From Terebella lapidaria (lineage: Eukaryota > Annelida > Polychaeta > Terebellida > Terebellidae), in assembly GCA_949152475.1 (NCBI GenBank), contig OX424570.1:7862181-7926180 (forward strand): a DNA stretch of 64,000 bases, written 5' to 3'. Below the pieces are notes generated by a model, which worked only from the letters and a program-made list of their open reading frames with translations, searched no databases and was not told the DNA's origin. The translations under genes were made by a program, and so were the position numbers. Positions 46,501 to 57,966 of the stretch are shown in pieces; positions within the stretch are counted from its first letter, which is position 1, and every line of letters starts with the position of its first letter.

Positions 46501-49500
46501 AAAACTTGTCTGCTCAGTTTTCGCATTGGAATAGACAATATTCTGTAGGTTGCTTCTTGACCGCTGACCTCACGGTGATTCAGAAACACAGATCCAACTC
46601 TTTTTAGCATGCTCTTTATGTCACCATCTTTGTACTCGCGACATGTCTGTCTCAATAGTTCTCCCATTCCACTCTCGTTTTTTGTCATATACGCTGCTAC
46701 GTACATGATCACTGCGTAAGGGTCCAACAAATATTGAATGTCCATGTTCGCCTGCCACGCTCTCAATATCGTGGGGTTGTAGGGATTTGTATTACATTCA
46801 CAGGGATCTCTCTTCAGAACAACATTATTCCCTCGCTGGGAAACTTTAAGTGCTTTTTCGTAATCTTCTCCTTCGACATTCATATTGTCCAGCAAATCTC
46901 CAAGCTTCTGCGCAGAATTCTCGTGTATATCAAGTTCATTGCGAACCAAATTTAGCACCTGTTGAGCTTGACTTTTGGTTTCTTTTGGGTCTTCGCCTGC
47001 CAGAGGTTCACTAGCTATTAGTGTGTCTTCACTTGGTGGCCGCGGGTAACCAAACCTACATGAACCTCTTTTGCGGCAGTACGAGGAATGGCTGTGTGTC
47101 TGTAGTTTTCGCACGAGTGATTCTAGCTCAGGATCTTCCTCTGGCAATTCACAAGTAACATGTTTATCAATGAATTCACACACCTCTTTCTCAGATTGTT
47201 CGCCCAGCTTTGGTGCATCCTTTACCCATAATATTGTGTGAGCATGTGGAGACCCTCGAGCTTGAAACTCTATACGAATGACGTAGTCTACGACTTCTCC
47301 CAGTGGTTTAGCATTGGACATCAACACAGTTTTTAACAGAAGCTCAAGTCTGTAATGAAAATGACGCGCTGCAGTAACTGGATTATTCCGAAGCCATCCA
47401 ACTCTTTCTTGAAAACTTAGGTTTTTTACATCTTCGTCGGTCAAAGTTGTACCATACTGTCTCGCAATTGTCTGTATCAGATCAGGCCACTGCATATCAG
47501 CTGCAGACACTGTGAAAAACCACGTTGGTATACCTAATTGTCTCACCATTGCTAGAACATCATAATACAATGTCTGGAAATATGCTGGCGAACCTCTTAT
47601 ATTTGTTAAGATTTTATATGCATGGTCAGATTGTATGAGGGCAGTTAGTTTGTGTGCATTGTTTACCATTCCAGCATTTATGCACTTTCCTTGAAAATGT
47701 TTACCAGACACCCTTCTAAATACGAAATGATTTATGTCACTCTGCAACTGTTTACTTTCAACTGCATACTGTGCACTTAGCAGGTACTCAGGAGACTTAG
47801 CGAATCTACCCTCACAATCGAGCAGACGTTGGTTAAAATATCGTCGTGGGGTAATTTCAACCTCGCGTTCACTTGTTAAGGCAAATTTGCCATTCGGGTA
47901 TTTGTCAGGAAAAGCAAGTTCTTCAAAATTAGGATCAGATAGGAGTGGTTGTGGTTTCTCTGTTTGTCCTGGGGCGACATTAACTACCAGATTCGACATA
48001 TCTTGACTCTCTCTCATCAAACATGTTTCAAATGGGAGACCTCGAATTTTGCTTGCTTCTTCTAAAGCGGTTTCATCCTCTTCAATTTCGTCATCAGAAC
48101 ATTCGTTTTTTGTTCTCTTATCACTGGAGTGTCCTTCTGCAATTACATCAACTTGATCGGAAACATCAGGAGGTGCGTTTGGGGAAACCAGTGCCTCATC
48201 AGTATGGTCTTTGTTTGATTTTTCAACACTGCATGGTTCCAATACAACGTAATGATTTTGATCTAGTAAACCGAGGTCAAACTCATATCGCGACTCTGAT
48301 CTGGAGACTACAGTGAGACAAGTTCTGTTTGTGGTTTTGTGCACCTTCACAGTAAGCGCGAACATGTCAACGAGTGCTTGTAAAGCTATGTGCTCTCCCC
48401 ACTGCTTACTATACTGGAGGCCATCGAGATATTCTATCCACTGAATCTCCTGCCGGCTGTGGTCATCGGTTATTTCTGCAATTGCCCTATCTGTGTTCGT
48501 GGGTGGTTCCGTGTCTCCATTACCAACATGTGCACACACAAAATCTCGATATTGGTCGGGATTCTTGGACATGTACTTCGCTAACAACGCACGCAATTTA
48601 GTTGGGGATATTTTTGAAATACCCAGCCTCTCAAGTTGATAGCATACTGCATAAAACAGACAATCGCCATCGCCGGGGGTGTCTATGATGTTCATGTCCA
48701 TGTTTCTAGCCAGTTCACTAAGTTGCCGCATGTCCGAATTGTCAGCAGAGGCGAAGACGCAATATGTCATGGCACTTTCCTTGGCGACTTCGACAGCAGT
48801 TTGGATATTTTTATCAGTCTTTGCACCACTACCATCAAACGCTGTAAGGCATGAAATATTCTGCTCAACGCCTTCAACAGATCGCTTTTGACTTATGCGT
48901 GTGCTTATACACCTTGAACTCTTGGATGTTTCTTCTTGTCCAATGATTCGAGTTCGCTCCAAACCAAATGATTTCTTACATTTTTCATCAACTACATTAT
49001 CAAAGTTGTTGCACCTTTTACTAATTTTGTCAACTGCAGTGACTGACTTTTCTATTTCAAACGATTTCACAGTCTCTGTACTTATTTCCACTTGCATTTC
49101 GTTTTCAGCTTTCTCGGTTTCACAGGATGTCATTGCCGTCCACATGTCATGATCATCTTCCGCTGAATCTTTCACCCAATCCTCATTGATCTCGATATCA
49201 GCATACAATGGATTGTTTGCTTTTAGGTATCTAAGTGCTGACAGTACTTTATCAGGTCTAACGTAATCAAAAATATAGAAACTTTTATATCGAAGATTGC
49301 GTTTGAATTTCAGTGGTAACAGTTGTGTCTGTGAAGGCAATCGTGGCAACTGTTCACACACGAAATCGAGTTTTGCAGGAACGTTAACAGCCGGACCATG
49401 TATTCCAAGTTGCCTTCCACGTGGCAATGCCACCATTTTCAGAAATGGTATCCGTTGTGAAATTAAACGTAACTCCAATCCATTCAATCCTTTCAGCTCT

Positions 49501-50432
49501 TCAGGTATTTCAACTAAATCTAAGTTGTTTGCCTTGGCTTGAGCTGGTAACTTGCCTTTTCTAAGTGATGCTCTGCATGTTAAACATATCCATTCTTTGC
49601 CGCCGGGCGAGGTACGTCTGAATGGTAGGATTAAATCTAGTGTCCGCTTCGATATCTTACAATAATTGTCTGCCTTGAATTCCACAACAGTAGACCGATA
49701 CATCAACCTGTTACAACAACAGCAAACAAAGTCTGCAGAGCATTGGACACTCTTGAGAAATTTGTTCACCAATGCCTGATTGCTTAATATCTGCGTCCTT
49801 GTCCTGTTTCTTTTCTCCTTGATATATTGTTTGTGTTTCTCAAGCCTTTGACGCTTCTTGCCTGGTGCTTCCATTTCTCTGTTAGCAGACATTGAACGTT
49901 TCACTTTGTCAAGTCTGTCACTTTTTTTCTCTGATACCTCCAACATTCTCTTAGCTGACTTCGAGCATTTATCTTTATCTAGTCTTTGTTGTTTCTCGTA
50001 TGGCGCTTCCTTCTCTCGCTTAGCTGACTTCGAGCATTTATCTTTATCTAGTCTTTGCCGTTTCTCCTCTGGTTCTTCCTTCTCTCGTTTAGCAGACACA
50101 GAGCGTTTCACCTTTGCAAGCCTTTGCTTTTTCTCCTCTGCTACTTCCTTCTCTCGTTTAGCAGACACAGAGCGTTTCACATTTGCAAGCCTTTGCTTTT
50201 TCTCCTCTGGTACTTCCTTCTCTCGTTTAGCAGACACAGAGCGTTTCACCTTTGCAAGCCTTTGCTTTTTCTCCTCTGGTACTTCCTTCTCTCGTTTAGC
50301 AGACACAGAGCGTTTCATCTTTGCAAGCCTTTGTTCCCTTTCTTCTGCACTCTCCAGTTCGCGAAGTTTTCGCATGTATAATTTGCACTCTTTTCGTTTT
50401 TGGTCTGCACTTTTCTTCCGCCCCATTGTCAA
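43527..50432 (-). CDS. Helentron (Helitron2-type) Rep-helicase with OTU and endonuclease domains
   Basis: A single uninterrupted 2301-codon frame. In order: residues about 20-215, seven 23-residue charged repeats (MKRSVSAKREKEVPEEKKQR type); about 240-310, Cys-rich putative zinc fingers (CCCCNRL, CLTC); about 580-730, an OTU cysteine-protease domain with PGDGDCLFYAVCYQ and NHYVVLEP supplying Cys and His; about 900-1260, the Rep domain with SAADMQWPDL, the HUH motif SPHAHTILWV and YVAAYMTK with two Tyr; about 1615-1990, a PIF1-like SF1 helicase with Walker A GPGGVGKS, Walker B VVVIDEISM, GDLYQLPPV and TIHKCQGLT; about 2080-2300, an apurinic-like endonuclease with GHLNVHYF, LCFTETYL, VVIGDFND, DHVYFN and SDHDLV. 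This domain order marks a Helentron, which transposes by rolling-circle replication. All catalytic motifs look intact, so it may be recently active. The start is the first ATG upstream of the repeats. Confidence 0.96.
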   Translation of the reverse strand: MTMGRKKSADQKRKECKLYMRKLRELESAEEREQRLAKMKRSVSAKREKEVPEEKKQRLAKVKRSVSAKREKEVPEEKKQRLANVKRSVSAKREKEVAEEKKQRLAKVKRSVSAKREKEEPEEKRQRLDKDKCSKSAKREKEAPYEKQQRLDKDKCSKSAKRMLEVSEKKSDRLDKVKRSMSANREMEAPGKKRQRLEKHKQYIKEKRNRTRTQILSNQALVNKFLKSVQCSADFVCCCCNRLMYRSTVVEFKADNYCKISKRTLDLILPFRRTSPGGKEWICLTCRASLRKGKLPAQAKANNLDLVEIPEELKGLNGLELRLISQRIPFLKMVALPRGRQLGIHGPAVNVPAKLDFVCEQLPRLPSQTQLLPLKFKRNLRYKSFYIFDYVRPDKVLSALRYLKANNPLYADIEINEDWVKDSAEDDHDMWTAMTSCETEKAENEMQVEISTETVKSFEIEKSVTAVDKISKRCNNFDNVVDEKCKKSFGLERTRIIGQEETSKSSRCISTRISQKRSVEGVEQNISCLTAFDGSGAKTDKNIQTAVEVAKESAMTYCVFASADNSDMRQLSELARNMDMNIIDTPGDGDCLFYAVCYQLERLGISKISPTKLRALLAKYMSKNPDQYRDFVCAHVGNGDTEPPTNTDRAIAEITDDHSRQEIQWIEYLDGLQYSKQWGEHIALQALVDMFALTVKVHKTTNRTCLTVVSRSESRYEFDLGLLDQNHYVVLEPCSVEKSNKDHTDEALVSPNAPPDVSDQVDVIAEGHSSDKRTKNECSDDEIEEDETALEEASKIRGLPFETCLMRESQDMSNLVVNVAPGQTEKPQPLLSDPNFEELAFPDKYPNGKFALTSEREVEITPRRYFNQRLLDCEGRFAKSPEYLLSAQYAVESKQLQSDINHFVFRRVSGKHFQGKCINAGMVNNAHKLTALIQSDHAYKILTNIRGSPAYFQTLYYDVLAMVRQLGIPTWFFTVSAADMQWPDLIQTIARQYGTTLTDEDVKNLSFQERVGWLRNNPVTAARHFHYRLELLLKTVLMSNAKPLGEVVDYVIRIEFQARGSPHAHTILWVKDAPKLGEQSEKEVCEFIDKHVTCELPEEDPELESLVRKLQTHSHSSYCRKRGSCRFGYPRPPSEDTLIASEPLAGEDPKETKSQAQQVLNLVRNELDIHENSAQKLGDLLDNMNVEGEDYEKALKVSQRGNNVVLKRDPCECNTNPYNPTILRAWQANMDIQYLLDPYAVIMYVAAYMTKNESGMGELLRQTCREYKDGDIKSMLKRVGSVFLNHREVSGQEATYRILSIPMRKLSRQVLFVNTDPPSERIGVLKPMKELQHKDETDEDIFQKNVITRYASRPNSLEHMCLAAFAANYTVSYNDKEAVDDSVPVVLDMDENKGDPSPQRDDLPKHIVLKNGLGRMHKRKTEAVIRFRKFDIELDTGNFYRAKLMLYKHWRHENTDLIGGYASFQDHYMAIADELRENEQRFTENTELIDEAIRLNSLCGPPEHVWASVAPETEHNNEQAEAEGPETERDIEQEDVDANAALIENQNSNPVTDLGLRYQAEIDKGVMSLTEYRKMMRALNTKQRQIVRYHRKWCKETVIAMKKGQPVVPYRLFLSGPGGVGKSHVIKLIHFETRRLLALSNTIKPTDITVLLLGPTGVASFSIRGMTIHSALLIRVTKYDKASDTLTFEKLNTLRSNMENLCVVVIDEISMVGSDMLLTIHKRLNEIKGVPDDVLFGNVCILAVGDLYQLPPVLQSRIFDNVRDPLANLNGSLWRDNFMLHELDEIMRQKGDEEFAQLLSRVRTGECTDHDVEVLKSREISREDPEYPQNVLHVYAYNKDVDTRNEEMLRCLAPDESSHVKIIAADDKTDKTGQLDLGNSGTTQKRSETAGLHTVLVLAVGARVMLTYNVDTSDGLVNGVLGTVKGIIKNSNNRVSVVLVQFDEESVGKKAYRNSQWKLEYPDAIPILRQEGKFEKAGRKGSQVSRRQFPLTLAWAVTIHKCQGLTMNEIVVSMKGATRFGKGQAYVAFSRVKSLKGLHILDFDRRGIKADKVIKHEMDSMRENMLCPPAFPNLMELENLDYITVGHLNVHYFLDKIEDLNSQYEREIIHRTGVLCFTETYLNENQDISNFLELHNFVAFRDDCRNDGQNHGLMICASADRKPKELDMLSVLGLESKVVVLNVPSPFCIVLIYRPPSLPIVTFLRKLETLLSLLAPGVPTVVIGDFNDNIVEGKQTKLTRLMENFGFYQFVSNATTDSGTLIDHVYFNGLEKDGSAKVVIDIHDVYYSDHDLVLSTIKCAK
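49860..50345. repeat. 69-bp coding minisatellite in the Helentron N-terminus
   Basis: Seven in-frame 69-bp units encode the 23-residue repeat. The units nearest the start codon are most alike; those further in have drifted (KCSKSAKR and KRSMSANR variants). Confidence 0.9.
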
Positions 50433-53400
50433 ATTCTACAAATGTCAAAACTGATATGATAGCGAAATACACTTATGGTTTTGTGAAATCAAAAGATTAG
50501 TCTATAATTATTATCGATAATTCAATGCAGACTAAGTAGATTTTAAACATATGGAGCTGCGCTGCTTTAATAAAAATGCCCAGTCCCAGTTATCAGGTTA
50601 TGTACGCGTATCGGAGCTGTGCTGCTTTAATAAAAATGCCCAGTCCCAGTTATCAGGTTATGTACGCGTATCTGTTTTCTGACAAATTCTTTGTGCAAAA
50701 ATCTGCTTGCAAGTCAATATTATCAAATCAAGCTGTTGTATAAACTCCCAATAACAAACTTAACGAATATGTTTCTTGTAGTGTGTGAATATTCTTCACA
50801 AATTCCACTCTTATCAATCAACAAATAATAAAAGTACCAAAGTTTATTTTCAGCAATACAGCACAAGGTATATCGAACAGCAATGAACAGTACTTATATG
50901 TTAATGTACTTTTCCCTTCACACCTGTAAACCAGTGAATCTTGTAAGTAATTCAATAATTTCAAAACTTGTGTGTTAACAACATTGGATTCAAAGTACTA
51001 AATACAGCTGTACTATGTGACTCAGTCTTTTCCAGATTTTATTTTCCAACAGTTATCACTCGGCAGATTTATGGCAGAGAACCACAATTGATAGGAAAAT
51101 AGCACAAGGAACAATTCCTTCGTGCATGCAAATCTGTTTTCCGACAGCTATTGTGCAGCAATTGGTTAATGCAGAGCAATGTGATATAGATATATATACC
51201 AGACAAGTTTAAATTCAGAATCAAGGTGCTAAGGATCAGAATCAAGCTTTCAATGACAAAATCAACGACTTTGTTTATTCTGTGATGGATATTGTTCAGA
51301 TTTTACTCTTGTCAACAAACAAATATCCCAACAGAAAGTTATGTTCTGCAATACAACAGAATATTACAGAATACAATGTGCAGTGCTTGCTCAAATCTAC
51401 TTTTGTTTTCACAGCTAGTATATACTTTGTCTACCTTCAAATTTCCTAACACAACTCAGCCACGTGCAACAAGCTTATTCCAAGTGCAACAAGCTTGTCA
51501 CAAAAACACGTTCAATTCAATCTTGATGTTAAGATGGAAGTGAACTCAAGACACCAATCGACTTCACTTGAAAGATTTTGAAAACTATTTTGACACGAAA
51601 ATAAGTGAAGTCACAATTTCACAGCCAGATATTCACGTATTTTCCAAACTTTTAAGCAATCGAAAGCACACAACGTAGTGCACACGAATTCAATCTCAAG
51701 CAATATCAGGTCAATGCAGTTCAATCTCAGTTCAATAGCAATACAGCCGCAGTACTGGACAGAACAAGCTGTCACACCCCAGCGATCTACGTCGAGATCG
51801 TCTGAGTTAGTGCTAGCCCTCCAAGCTAGACTCCCTGTCAAGCACGCTGTGTTCGACAGGTCGCAGAGTGAAGTGTACGTTGACACGACCCCCTGGCACC
51901 CGTAACGTCTGAGACGTCACTGTGGCAACCTGAAAAAATAAAAATATACATGTATTCACCATACTGCAGCTTGTTGAAATTATATCATATTTAGCTACGG
52001 CCTGATCACATACGACCATGTGGGCAGATCCCCCAATATAGATCATCCCTGCCATCCGAAACATTCTTGAATTGATATACCACATAGTTACAGATAGTGG
52101 TATGTTTACATTTAAGTTTGAAATCAATACCAGTAAGAAATGCTTTGAACTGGAAAGCAGTGAAGTTCTAAATCAATACTAGTAGTATTAGTTTCGAGAC
52201 AGATGGTACCTCACCAGCAACATACTTGCTATTATGCTGCATTTCATAATGTCTCGCCATAGAAAATTCATGCAATGAAATACAACACACAATTGGATCA
52301 TTATATTCCACATTTGTAAAATCTCCAGGGCCAAATTATTATCAGGCACATGTATTTGTTAGGTTTTCTACACCTCTACTACATATAGTGATATCAGACC
52401 TGTTCAAATTACTCTTATCGACTATTAATTAAACGAAACATACTTCAGGTCAGATCCTTTCTGAACATGTATGTGGAAATTGCCACATGTAGAGAACGCA
52501 CAGTGCATCTGTCTAACAGTGTTAATTTCGAAAACAAAATTGTGTTGCCAAGTAAGCCATCTGGTTGCTATGTCAACCAAAATAGATAAGGTGTTCTAAA
52601 AAAAATATATGATCTATCTGATCCGAGTTCGGATGAAATATGCAATATGTAGCCTTCACAAAGAATTTCGAAAGACGCAATGGATGATCACATAACCATA
52701 GTATTAGTATGTTCTGCTATGACAGAGAAAAATAGATGTAGTTTACCGAGAGTAGAGATTAATAATGTCACAGTTACCACATGATCCGAGGTTAAGTTGC
52801 TTCCCAGTTATTGAGTATTCATGTCAATTCTCAGTTTGTCAGTTTCTACAGAACATTGACCCACTAGGCCAAATAGGTACAAGTCTGTCTCAATGGTTCG
52901 TTAAATTACCAGTATATGGCAAATATTTGTGACATCACATACATTGTAGCTTCGAAGCTTAGTTCCCAAATTAATCATATCAGTTCAAATTTACTACAGT
53001 AGATTTGACGAATATAGCATGAACATAAACACTGTCAAGCCTCTGAACGCGCCTCTTTACCTCGCCAGATCAACATTTCCCGGGATATTTATCATGAGCA
53101 CTGAAATATTTTTCTACACGTGTGAACTTCATAGACAATTTTCTTCCTTCCATAAAAACATAGTATAGTATACATATAGTCAACAAAAAATAGTGCAAAT
53201 TAGAAATAATTCTTAATTTGTGTACATCATGACTATACTATATTTCAATGATGTTTTAAGTGTAGTTTACCACATGACATATGAATGTATAAATGCACAT
53301 TGACAAACGGATATGTATTTGTTTTGTAATCTTGCTATCTAGTGGATTTTGTGGATTCTAACACAATCTTCGTTCAACAGTTTGTTCATCGAAACAATTT

Positions 53401-55394
53401 TGGTGTATTGAGTGCACTTAATTCGAGATACAACTAGTTGATCATAGTTCTAAAACTATGAGGTCTACAATGTTCACCAAATGATGAGCAAAGCATTATC
53501 ATGTAAAATGATGTCTGATTGGACTATCTTACATTTCATAGTAACAAATATTGTCCTCGAATAATTGGATGTGAATGTTCTCACGAAACATTCTGCTAGC
53601 AGCAATTCATTATAATTGACAACAGAAAGAACTATAATGCTGGAATATTAAAGCACAAGCTGACATTATCGAGGTATTTGGTACATACAAAATAAGAACA
53701 ATTCCGGAATACAATACATGTACATTGGGGGCTAGTACTTACAAGCACATATTTTTCTACTTATTCAGCACAACTAACAAAGGAGTCAAGTTTTTATACC
53801 AACACAAATGTTCATTCATATGAAAATCAATGAACCACAGTGAATGTTCTATAGCTGGAAACATTCTGATCTCATACAATGATCTCTTGTGCATTATAAA
53901 CAAATACAACTGGACATTCTAGTCACTAATGACCGCATGGGTGTATCACTGAAGCCCCCTTTCAACCCTATTGCCCAAAACATAAATGCAGACTCTGAAC
54001 TATTTTTTACTGTCAGGCCCTGGCAATATTAATGTCAATTTTTTTGGTGACATCAACATTCCTACAGCCACCAACAATACAGCCAAAGAGTCTCAAAAAG
54101 AACATCAGCTCTGTACTCTAATCTACATCCACTGCAATTCGTTAGGTAAATGTTCGCAGATACCAAAGTATATTTCTCATTTTTGTACTAAATAAACTGG
54201 TTAACCTACTGACATTCATTCTATCATCATCCTGGAAAACAAATTGTTTCTGCAGATGACCTTTGCCAAACAGGCCTGTGCAATATCGTTGTTTTTCATT
54301 GAAAACACCCACCAGAGCGTTCACATGAAAGTATCCTAAACAGGCTAATATTAGTGTGACATGTGTCGGCAGTCAGCCATTTTGGTTGCTATGCCAACCA
54401 AAGTTAATGATCTTAATCAAGCGACCTGTAGAGCATTCACACGAAGTGTCTATGGCGGATATCGCGGATATAATGGCATGAAAGCTGACAAGCGTAAATC
54501 CAATGATAATTGTACAGATAGACAGCAACAATAAACTGGGAATGCAAACTTAACAACAGATCACTATCTATGTGCAAACACTTGTGCACAGATAGCGTAC
54601 CACAAGTAACACTGGTAGTGGCCTCTCCCTGGTGCAGCGACTGGTCAAGCTTTGCTTGACTGGGCCTTGCTCGGGTGAGTCTGCCTCGTCCTGCACCGAG
54701 GCCCCTTTAGCGTAACTGGGGAATCTGTGAACAGAAAAAAAACAAATCAGAATTAAAATGGTATTCTGGTGAAGCAAGCTTTAATCCCAAAAATCTATAT
54801 TTTAAATTGGCACTTTCAGGTCAAATGATACATGAAACTTATACATGATGTGAGCTGTTTGTTTACCTTTTGAGAAACAAAATAACAATGTATTCAACTC
54901 TTTCATATCGTCAACAGTATTGTAATCGTCATATTTGTAAGGTATCATATATTGCACACTATTGCTCATTCCATGCTCATATAGATTCCATTAAACAAAC
55001 TGCTTATCAACTGTGATTAACAACTTATCAACGAAATGTTTAAATACCAAGGTGGTTCTGCCACAGGATGCTGACTTCAAGGAACAGCCCTCAAGTAGCC
55101 GGGTGCAGCAAACTGTGAACAAATAAGAAGTCTCAGATGCCCTAATACATGTAAATCAACTGAAAACATAGAAATTGATGTAGTGTGCAGAATTCAAATA
55201 TATATAATATAATAATAGGCAATACAATGTGTAAATATGATAAAATTATATCCTAATTTCCCAAGACTTTTACTAGTATATGTAGCAAATACATATGCAG
55301 AGTCACAGTATACATTGTACAGTATTTTAATGTTAGCCCATTGGAGCTTTATATTGTATGTGATGAAGGAACATACCACCGAAGCGAAACAAAC
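50433..55394. other. Non-coding; includes 60-bp direct duplication and exon-like islands
   Basis: A perfect or near-perfect 60-bp tandem duplication (50553-50612 and 50613-50672, starting GGAGCTGYGCTGCTTTAATA) lies upstream of the Helentron start. Two minus-strand islands follow strong acceptor sites: GTTGCCACAGTGACG after a T-rich tract and CAG (from about 51929) and ATTCCCCAGTTACGC after CTGTTCACAG (from about 54726). They could be leader exons of the Helentron or of an unknown transcript. Nothing else is recognised. Confidence 0.4.
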
Positions 55395-55680
55395 TGGATG
55401 GCACTGGGTAGTCCTCCTAGTAGCACGAGGACAAAACAGGAACTGTACAGTCACCAGCAGCCTTCTTGGTCACAAGAGGACTGCACACAAAGCTGGACAC
55501 CACAGGGTCACTGGTAGCAGTTCTCCCAGTCACAAAAAGTTACACAAACAGGTGAACACCACCGGCAGAAGTCACTAGGGACAGTCGCCGATAGTCCTCC
55601 CAGTCGCACAAGGGCCAGGCACAACCCAAACACAGGCTGGAACTGTTAACTGGTCCGCCCAGTCACCGAAACACACGAAA
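55395..55680. repeat. Degenerate tandem repeat, about 60-70 bp units
   Basis: The words CCTCCCAGTCGCACAAGG, TCTCCCAGTCACAAAAAG and relatives recur every 60-70 bp, each followed by CACAAAC/CACAACC-type sequence. No gene. Confidence 0.65.
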
Positions 55681-55904
55681 GCACAGGAAGTACGGTAGTA
55701 CAAAGTCTGATTGTCAGCAATCTGAAAGATAACTCTTGAGGTAAGTATATTCACAACAAGTTATTACTAATATCATTGCAAAAGTTCGCCCAAGTACTAA
55801 GATAGGTTACCAGACAATTTTGGTTCAAGCACCACAGGCGAGATACGACATTGAGATTTACCAATCAAGTTCATCTTTGTGAACTTCAGTGTCACCATTA
55901 GGTG

Positions 55905-56940
55905 TGCTGCATATAATTTTGTGGCCTTTCCAGCCCATATATTCGGCTTTTTCGGAGACTCAAGGCACTTCATCTTTATAAATAATGTCAACGACCCCAG
56001 TTAACATGTATGGAAACAAAAATCTTAAAATTAATCTGATAGTTTCCGAGAAAACAGCAAAAAATTGAATTTTGGGCTCTTTGGGCCGGCTTTTCAGGCC
56101 TATCGATCGACTCAAGGCACTCCATCTTTATAAACAATGACAAGGACCCCAATTAGCATGTTTTGCAATGAAAATATCAAAACTGATCAGATAGTTTTTG
56201 AGAAAACGGATGAAAACTTAAATTTAGGCCTTTTTGGGCCTTTTGAGCCTAGATTTTTCGCCTTTCATCGATTCAAGGCACTCATCTTTATACACAATGA
56301 CAAGGACCCAATAAGCATATAGAGAAACAAAAATCTCAAAACTGATCAGGTAGTTCTCAAGAGATCAGCCAATAACTGAATTTTGGGACTTTTTGGGCCA
56401 TTTGAGCCTGAATTTTTGGGCCTATCGATGAACTCAAGGCACTTCATCATAATACACAATGTCGAGGACGCCAATTAGCATGCTTTGAAATGAAATTCTC
56501 AAAACTGATCATATAGTTCTTGAGACAATAGCCAAAAACTGAAATTTACAGGTGCGGAACCAAATGTTGAACAGTACCAAATGTCAAACACAGTTGTTCA
56601 CTTTATCAGTGTTCAAAGAGCATGTAATTAAATCAAACTTTCATGAGTAAGAGTTGCTTACATTTAACATTGGTACGCTCATGTGCAGTGAATTATAATT
56701 TTGTTCATGCGTTTTTGAGGATTGATAAATTTAAAAACTGTGTTCGACATTTGGTACTGTTCAATATTTGGTCCCCCACCTGTAGGCCTTTTAAGCCTAG
56801 ATTTTGGGCCTTTCGAGCAATTCAACGCAGTCCTTCTTTATACACAATGTCAAGGACCCCAATTAGCATGTTTTGAAACATAAATCTCAAAACTGATCAG
56901 ACAGTTTTTGAGAAAATGGCCGTCAAATTTTAGAATTGAG
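55905..56940. repeat. ~155-bp tandem repeat array, interrupted by a MITE
   Basis: CAAGGCACTTCATCTTTATA-type markers occur at about 55963, 56114, 56274 and 56434, and after the MITE at about 56824. Each unit includes CAAAACTGATCAGATAGTTT and a TTTGGGCCTTTTGAGCC stretch. It has no coding sense. Confidence 0.88.
56549..56782. mobile_element. MITE with 45-bp inverted ends, TA-flanked
   Basis: A 234-bp insert in the 155-bp array. The ends read CAGGTGCGGAACCAAATGTT and, inverted, CAGGTGGGGGACCAAATATT, continuing similar for about 45 bp. TA lies on both sides (56547-56548 and 56783-56784), which suggests a Tc1/mariner-mobilised MITE. Confidence 0.85.
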
Positions 56941-57689
56941 CATTTTTCGACAAAAAAAAAAGTGAAAATCAAAATTAAACCAAGGGCTTAGAAAGGTTAC
57001 CAGACATCATATATTCAGGTATTAGCCTTTTGGTATAAATTTTGGTATAAATCCTGACCCACTGTGACACGGTGTCAGGTGAAAGCCGTTGTCATTTCAG
57101 AAAGGGACTAACACTTAACTCTGTTATTGGGCTGAACTAAAACTCGTATAGGCCTATGTATGGTATATTATAGTGATGTAACCCCAAATATTTAGTTTGA
57201 TTCTTTTGTGTTGCAAACAACGACTACATGGGGAAGTTCATGTCTTTGTTCATGTTAGCGCAGATGTAAACAATTCGTTCACATTGTGCGTTTTTTCGGT
57301 ATGTTCAAAATCCACTGCCGGATCATGCGGACGTATTTTGGGGGTTGTAACGGTGCTATATCATCTAATAATTGCTAGCCAATTGATTGATAACGAATTT
57401 CAGAAACCGATTATTCCACTTTAAGTGAGATATTTAGAAAAACATTCCCCATTATAAAGCATAAGAGAATTTAGCTTGGGAAAGTCCCATTTGGCCCGAA
57501 TTCGGACCCAAAATACCTAGCCCACTTTGAGTGATTCAAGGGCAAAGAAACTCATACACCTCACAGGGGTACATATGAGGACTGTTATGCATCAATAAGA
57601 GAAAAAGGTACAGAACAGATATTGACAAAACAACCGTCGAAGTCCAAAATTCGATGTTTTTTAATTTGTCAAAAATGGCAGCCATAAGA
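56941..57689. other. Non-coding, nothing recognised
   Basis: No gene or clear repeat, apart from a short direct repeat TTTTGGTATAAAT at about 57029-57052. Confidence 0.4.
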
Positions 57690-57800
57690 TTAAACCGTAC
57701 AGTTTGAAGATGTTAACGCCGGATGGACGGATACACGGCCAAACGGATGCAACGCCATGCCAATAGGTTACTGTATCGGACCAAAGGTAGAAAGTAGGGG
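57690..57800. repeat. Dispersed repeat shared with the foldback interior
   Basis: In reverse complement, CTTTGGTCCGATACAGTAAC and CCTATTGGCATGGCGTTGCA match the block at about 10700-10770. Two copies 47 kb apart in opposite orientation indicate a dispersed family. Confidence 0.7.
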
Positions 57801-57831
57801 TAAAGCTAACACTGTTCCAGGGCTACGTTTC

Positions 57832-57966
57832 CAGCCTTGCGTTCAGTGAACAAAACGTTCTGTGGCGCTACGGGACGGAAGTAGCATTTTCTATTGTTCT
57901 TGGATAGCAACTAGGGGGCAACGGCGAACGTTCGCAGAGCGCTCGCTGTCACTGAACGCAAGGCTG
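57832..57966. mobile_element. Small MITE, 18-bp perfect inverted ends
   Basis: A 135-bp element whose ends are CAGCCTTGCGTTCAGTGA and its exact reverse complement. The interior is GC-richer with no ORF. The flanking duplication is unclear. Confidence 0.78.

Noticed and set aside
49858..50454. 198-codon Ser/Phe-rich plus-strand ORF
   Set aside because: It is the antisense shadow of the Helentron N-terminal repeats.
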